In this document: positions 25,557-29,548 of the stretch, in pieces
Layout of the letters: each line of letters starts with the position of its first letter
Numbering within the stretch: position 1 is the stretch's first letter
From: Phallusia fumigata
Lineage: Eukaryota > Chordata > Ascidiacea > Phlebobranchia > Ascidiidae
Reading direction: 5' to 3'
Assembly: GCA_008931825.1 (NCBI GenBank)
Contig: QXVZ01022503.1
Span: 1-29,548, forward strand
DNA: 29,548 nucleotides
The notes under the pieces: model-generated
Seen by the model: the letters and a program-made list of their open reading frames with translations, nothing else
Told to the model about the DNA's origin: nothing
Database searches by the model: none
Translations under genes and position numbers: made by a program

Positions 25557-28500
25557 CTGCAGATCATAACAACGTTAGTTAACAATTGTCAGAATTGCGA
25601 GAGCACTGGATAGGTATAAGTGGTGGAAGCAGCCAACCTGTGTAGAATTGAAGATGGTGAATAACCAGCTCATTATAGTTTGGTATGTTACGTTGTCAGC
25701 GAGTAACATGAAGAAACCAAAGACCCAAGTAAGTCCCATCATGATGCACACAGTAACAGCCACTGCAAAATCTTGTTTGGGATTGCGTTCCCCAGCTGAT
25801 GAGGATACCTAAAATTGAAAACGTTTGGGTCGAGAGTAACATCAATACTTAATAACAAACACATTTTCTATGAAAGCATTTGTAATTCCATGCAGTCCAA
25901 ATATTTTACAGCAGGCAAAAGTCCCAGGCTGTATATGATATAGTATTAGCACTGCCAGGTCTTCCGCTCAACTGACAAAACAGCGTAGTCCCAGGCCATT
26001 GACATTGGAACGTAGCCATTGGGTTGCATACTAAGGTTGTAAGAGTCCTAGTTTTACATTATTAGCCTGGTAAACATGATGTTTTAAAAAAAATGATGTT
26101 TTAAAAAACTTTATTCCATAAACATTTAATACCACTTTCCTGACCCACCTTAGTTCTTAGGCAAGTTATCTTGCAGATGACTATTATGAAGCAAGCGACG
26201 TTGCATAGTGCAAGGATTCCAACTGGCAACAGAAACGCGTAGTCAAGTGAATATTCTGTCAGCCAGCACATGTTTCTTGCCTTGTAGACCGATGTGAAGA
26301 AAATGTTATCTGCAAAGTTATCAACATAATTGCACAGACAAAAAAATGCAAAAATCAACTTTGAATTCCCAATAAAAACATGGTTTGATCGCCGATAGTT
26401 GATATATTTTATCGCCTTTAAGTTCAAATATTGTTTTTTTGCTGTACCTGGATGGTAGTTGTATTTATCCAAGACCGCTGATACTGTAGTGTCTATTGCT
26501 ACAATCACCACTGGGCCAAGATAACATATGACCGCTGGTATGGTAATCGACGCGTCACCGATGAAAGCCATCTAAAACACGTTTGATAGGAATATTCTGC
26601 ACTTTTGTAAAATTTTCTTTACAAACCCCTTTAATATCTCTAATAATACGTGAATACTTTGGAATGTCTGAAGGTATTTGCATTTGTATTATCCCACTAT
26701 TCGCCGTTTTGATTTTCGTTGCCTATCCTTTAAAGAGTATTATTCAAGGAAAGAATGCATAAAGGTTAGCATACAGGAACGAAATGTGGCCCGGACGGTA
26801 CTGTGTGCTCGTGTCTACACCCATACCGTAGTTAGAGGTTTCTACACCCATACCGTAGTTAGAGCTTTGTACATATTATACGCGTTGGCGCTCATCCAAA
26901 ACCAAGTGGTGAGCAGAAAGTAATGGAGAAGACCGGTGACAATATAGCACCCAATCGTATTCGACGTCCAGCCAACACCAAACAGGAAGATAATGTCAGC
27001 TGCCAGAAGGTTGAAACAGATGTTCAACAGGAACACTGTGGGCTGACGTACACGTAGTTCTCTGTAGTGAAATATATTCCGTTATATGTCTTACCAAAAG
27101 TATACTGACGCAATATGGGTGTGCCCCCTTCCTGGAAGGAGACATATATTGTTTTTTCTTTTTTCTGTCTAACGCCTTTTTTCATTCTCTGAATAGATAA
27201 ATATCAAACTTGACCCCGATTGACCCATCAGTTGACCTACATGCCCACAAAACGTGAAAATGGTCAGCCTAAACCATATGTTTTTTAGTAATCTGTACTT
27301 ACTTGATGCCCAAGTATATTACAATGGTGGCTACCAAGCCGAGCACGGACAGCGCACAACCTATGTAACTTACAATCCCCATTGCGAAAGCGCTTGGAAG
27401 AACCTTTGTGCTCTAAAATTAAAATATACAAAAAGTTTAGTTTTGTTGTAAATATGGAACTCTGTATCTGAAAGAGCACCTACCACTATCATAGAAAAAC
27501 TTGCCAAAACTGCGCATGAGCATTTTGGTGGGGAGCTTCCAGCAACCAACCTACATCCGTTTGGAATCCATTTTCCGCTGGCTTCGTAAACACTGCATTG
27601 TGTTCTAGTGACAACGTCCTGTGGATTTTAGTTAGGATTAGTTTGTGATGTATCCTTGCTACAACAATATGTCCAAATGTCGTCTAGAAGTTTTAGGTTT
27701 GGCTGCACTGGGCTTTGTCGTCACCTATCCGCCTTTACGTTGTGTTGAAATGGCTACAAGTATCTTGGGGATGATTTTACCTTTAACGATCCATTTGTCA
27801 ATGGAACGTTGCCCTGCTTTTGACTTGTGTTGGTGAACGTCAGTTGAATTGGTGCTTTGATTGCTGCGCCATTGTGACCTTTTACATTTACAGTGATCAC
27901 CTGAATTGCAAGGCAACATTCAATGAGATGATTAAAAATAAGAAGTCGACAGCGAAAGTCTTGTTTACTGTGTTTTTTTAGCCATTTGTTTGACCTTTCC
28001 TCTAAATATTTGGTTTATTCATTGGCTGCATAAAGCTAATATTGCAGATTATCGTAGATTTTCTCATGCTTACCTTGGGTGCTTTCTCAGTTGAAGGGAA
28101 TAAGGTTGAGCTTGAATGGAAGATGAAACTCGCACGAATGCTCGTGTTGCTTCCCGCTGAACCCACACTGTCCAAGACCGTGCCAGGAATAGTTGCAGTT
28201 ACTACATTTGCACCCGTTATCCCGCTGTTGTTTCCGGGGGCAAATGAAACACTCGCGTACTTGTTTTGTGGCGTCTTCGCTTTTTGGCTGACCTGGCAGG
28301 CAATTTGATGCTTAATGTTTTACTAATCACTGACACTGGTCAGACTGTCCATTGCGTGTTCCTGAAATTTTTACTGCGAGAGAATTTTTAGTTGGCCTAA
28401 CGCAAAGTCTTAATGTACCTGCATTGTTGTTTGGTTTGTGGAAAGGGTCAGGACAGTGGTATTTGCCGGTAATGTTACTCGGTTTGTAAACGTCTCCAGG

Positions 28501-29448
28501 CTCTTCACAAGCGAAGCCTTTTGATTTACTGTGCTCCTAATTTAAATGTAAGTCATTCAATAAAATGTTGCAATAGAAAAAGGCTTTTTACGCACTTGCT
28601 AGTAGTGGTGGTTTGAAAGAAAGCAGAAATCTGGTTTATGGTCAGCAGAATGTCGTACATCGTGGTAACAGTGATCTAAATTCAACATCATCATTTTAGC
28701 GTCGAAATAGAATAACCAAGTTGCCCTAATGTATTTCTAAACATTCGCAGTATGTTTTTAGGGATGTAAGATTTTTAGTCGTGCCAGATTTCGACTCACC
28801 TGCACTTTTTGTGGGTCAGTGGCGCTTAGCTTGTTCAGGAGCGCTGTGGCGCTTGCGACATCTGCCGCACTGAGATTGGCCGGACTACTGGTTAGCAGTT
28901 TTAGCGACGTAACGGCGTTACTCACACTTGCTGTCGTAGCTTGTGATATGTTGATCTGCAAGCACAACATGTAACGATTTTACTGTAGAAACCGATATGC
29001 CCATGGTGATTTTCAGTTGATTTCGGTATTTAGATTGTCGGTTCTTACGTGCATGGCTTAATGGCAACCTTGCATGTTGTGAATTTGTTTGTTAAACATT
29101 TGACCCGCTTTCGTAAGTGTCGGTACATTTAAAGCAGATTTATTTGAATTTGGCACAGGGATTTACACCGGCAAAAACTGCACATTTGCAAAAAAACTTC
29201 AAACACAAGTTTTTTCTACACACGTTTCCAAATTTCACAAGACAAATTTAATTTCTGAGACATGAGGGCATTGTCACCATACTTTTACTTAAACGTGAAT
29301 TCATTTCATCAATCTTTGTTACTCGTATTTACCGAAGCTGAAAAGCTTCCTAATGTTGTTCCGCAGCTGACTACAGTCGGTTTGTCGAAGTACGCGGATT
29401 TTGAATCAGTCGTGTTTTGTAAACAGGGAACTGATGCCTCAGGATTTC
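25410..29448 (-). CDS. Adhesion-class GPCR, receptor gene 2 (5' partial)
   Basis: Thirteen exons in one frame: 29448-29333, 28955-28800, 28675-28596, 28536-28419, 28292-28074, 27900-27781, 27618-27484, 27412-27303, 27061-26854, 26571-26448, 26309-26149, 25808-25638, 25556-25410. It is a paralogue of receptor gene 1 from the cysteine-pair exon onward, with nearly all exon phases equal. Domains: cysteine pair, GAIN, GPS without the cleavage triad, seven membrane helices (QPTVFLLNICFNLL, FWMSANAYNMY, CWL, GLTWVFGF), short tail ending in a Ser/Thr-rich stretch. The ectodomain upstream of 29448 lies outside the window; by analogy it may carry H-type-like modules. The tandem head-to-tail arrangement points to local duplication. 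Confidence 0.8.
25638..25808 (-). CDS. Receptor gene 2: TM6 and start of TM7
   Basis: 171-nt phase 0-0 exon: VAVTVCIMMGLTWVFGFFML and IMSWLFTIFNSTQ, then GTTGGC. Equal in length to the receptor gene 1 exon. Confidence 0.87.
26149..26571 (-). CDS. Receptor gene 2: TM4 and TM5 exons
   Basis: Exon 26571-26448 (IPAVICYLGPVVIVAIDTTV, TM4) and exon 26309-26149 (NMCWL and YAFLLPVGILALCNVACFII, TM5), split by a 138-nt intron (GTACAG to TTTGCAG) inside extracellular loop 2 where receptor gene 1 has none. The intron length is a multiple of three and it contains no stop in frame. Confidence 0.78.
26812..26864. repeat. 27-bp tandem duplication spanning a splice donor
   Basis: TCTACACCCATACCGTAGTT plus AGAG occurs twice, starting at about 26814 and 26841. 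On the minus strand this duplicates the last codons of the TM3 exon and its GTATGG donor. Use of the downstream donor would read GTA TGG GTG TAG, a stop in frame. Confidence 0.8.
26854..27061 (-). CDS. Receptor gene 2: TM2 and TM3 exon
   Basis: 208-nt exon, the same size as in receptor gene 1. It has QPTVFLLNICFNLLAADIIF, IGCYIVTGLLHYFLLTTWFW, MSANAYNMYKALTT, then GTATGG. The donor lies in a 27-bp tandem duplication, so a second identical donor follows downstream. Confidence 0.83.
27303..27412 (-). CDS. Receptor gene 2: TM1 exon
   Basis: 110-nt exon, phase 0 in and 2 out. MGIVSYIGCALSVLGLVATI forms the first helix. The codon split by the intron becomes Lys, followed by ELRVRQPTVF. Confidence 0.77.
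27484..27618 (-). CDS. Receptor gene 2: GPS motif lacking the cleavage triad
   Basis: 45 codons: RTQCSVYEASGKWIPNGC and KCSCAVLASFSMIV. The four GPS cysteines and Trp are kept. The cleavage position reads A-V-L-A in place of x-H-L-Ser/Thr. The changes differ from those in receptor gene 1 (Val rather than Lys at the His position) but share Ala at the nucleophile. Confidence 0.75.
27781..28292 (-). CDS. Receptor gene 2: GAIN subdomain B exons
   Basis: Exons 28292-28074 (YASVSFAPGNNSG, VVTATIPGTVL, FIFHSSSTLFP) and 27900-27781 (VITVNVKGHNGAA, IQLTFTNTS, TNGSLK), both phase 0-0. These strand-rich segments match receptor gene 1. Confidence 0.68.
28419..28955 (-). CDS. Receptor gene 2: GAIN subdomain A exons
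   Basis: Exons 28955-28800 (VTSLKLLTSSPANLSAADVA, ATDPQKVQ), 28675-28596 (ITVTTMYDILLTINQI) and 28536-28419 (LVKSLETFTNRVTLPANTT). The middle exon uses a GTGCGT donor, chosen because it gives the phase 2 seen in receptor gene 1. A GTAAAA site 4 nt further on is the alternative but would change phase. Confidence 0.65.
29333..29448 (-). CDS. Receptor gene 2: cysteine-pair exon
   Basis: 116-nt exon after ATACCTACAG, phase 1 in and 0 out. It has SVPCLQNTTD and VVSCGTTLGSFSAS, aligning with AACVHDILN / FNCSTTLNSVLSQ of receptor gene 1. Confidence 0.68.
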
Positions 29449-29548
29449 CTGTAGGTATGTCGAAACGCATGTTGTTATGTACGTTTTAACAAATGTATTA
29501 CAAAAAAGTCGAAATAAAGTTCATTGTCGATGTGCACAAAACACAAAA

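Overview
The window is eukaryotic: AT-rich DNA with compact multi-exon genes, GT-AG introns mostly of about 60-900 bp, and every supported gene on the minus strand. The gene content (C-type lectin modules, H-type-lectin-like modules, adhesion-class 7TM receptors), the short introns, single-N joints between near-identical overlaps and signs of high heterozygosity suggest an invertebrate deuterostome, most likely an ascidian tunicate of the Ciona kind. The species is an inference; no database was searched. I built the exon models by hand from splice sites, phases and repeated homology. Every internal exon length fits its phase.

Layout, from right to left along the minus strand. (1) 29448-25410: adhesion GPCR gene 2 (5' end beyond the right edge), with a cysteine-pair exon, GAIN domain, GPS, 7TM and a short tail. 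A second, shortened TM7-like last exon lies downstream at 25076-25005. (2) 24135-23809: a small two-exon gene of unknown function, with a truncated copy at about 21743-22029. (3) 21380-13199: adhesion GPCR gene 1, complete in 20 exons and 946 codons plus stop: signal peptide, H-type-like lectin, Thr/Pro linkers, second H-type-like lectin, linkers, cysteine-pair exon, GAIN, GPS, 7TM. Its 5' part is repeated at 22031-24096, next to a single N. (4) 11826 to the left part of the window: a large secreted or membrane-anchored mosaic lectin gene with at least 25 exons. It has a signal peptide, seven H-type-like domains and five C-type lectin domains, each of the latter split by one phase-1 intron, separated by mini-exons or Thr-rich linkers. 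Its 3' end was not found and probably lies beyond the left edge.

All ectodomain exons are symmetric phase 1-1, the arrangement that allows exon shuffling. From the cysteine-pair exon onward the receptors switch to phases 0 and 2. The H-type-like module is shared by the lectin gene and receptor gene 1, so the locus looks like a recognition-receptor cluster built from one interchangeable exon type. Both receptors keep the GPS cysteines and tryptophan but lack the residues needed for self-cleavage.

Three single-N positions (6561, 8020, 22030) each sit between two overlapping near-copies of the same sequence. They are best read as unmerged contig ends or haplotypes, so the apparent duplications there need care.
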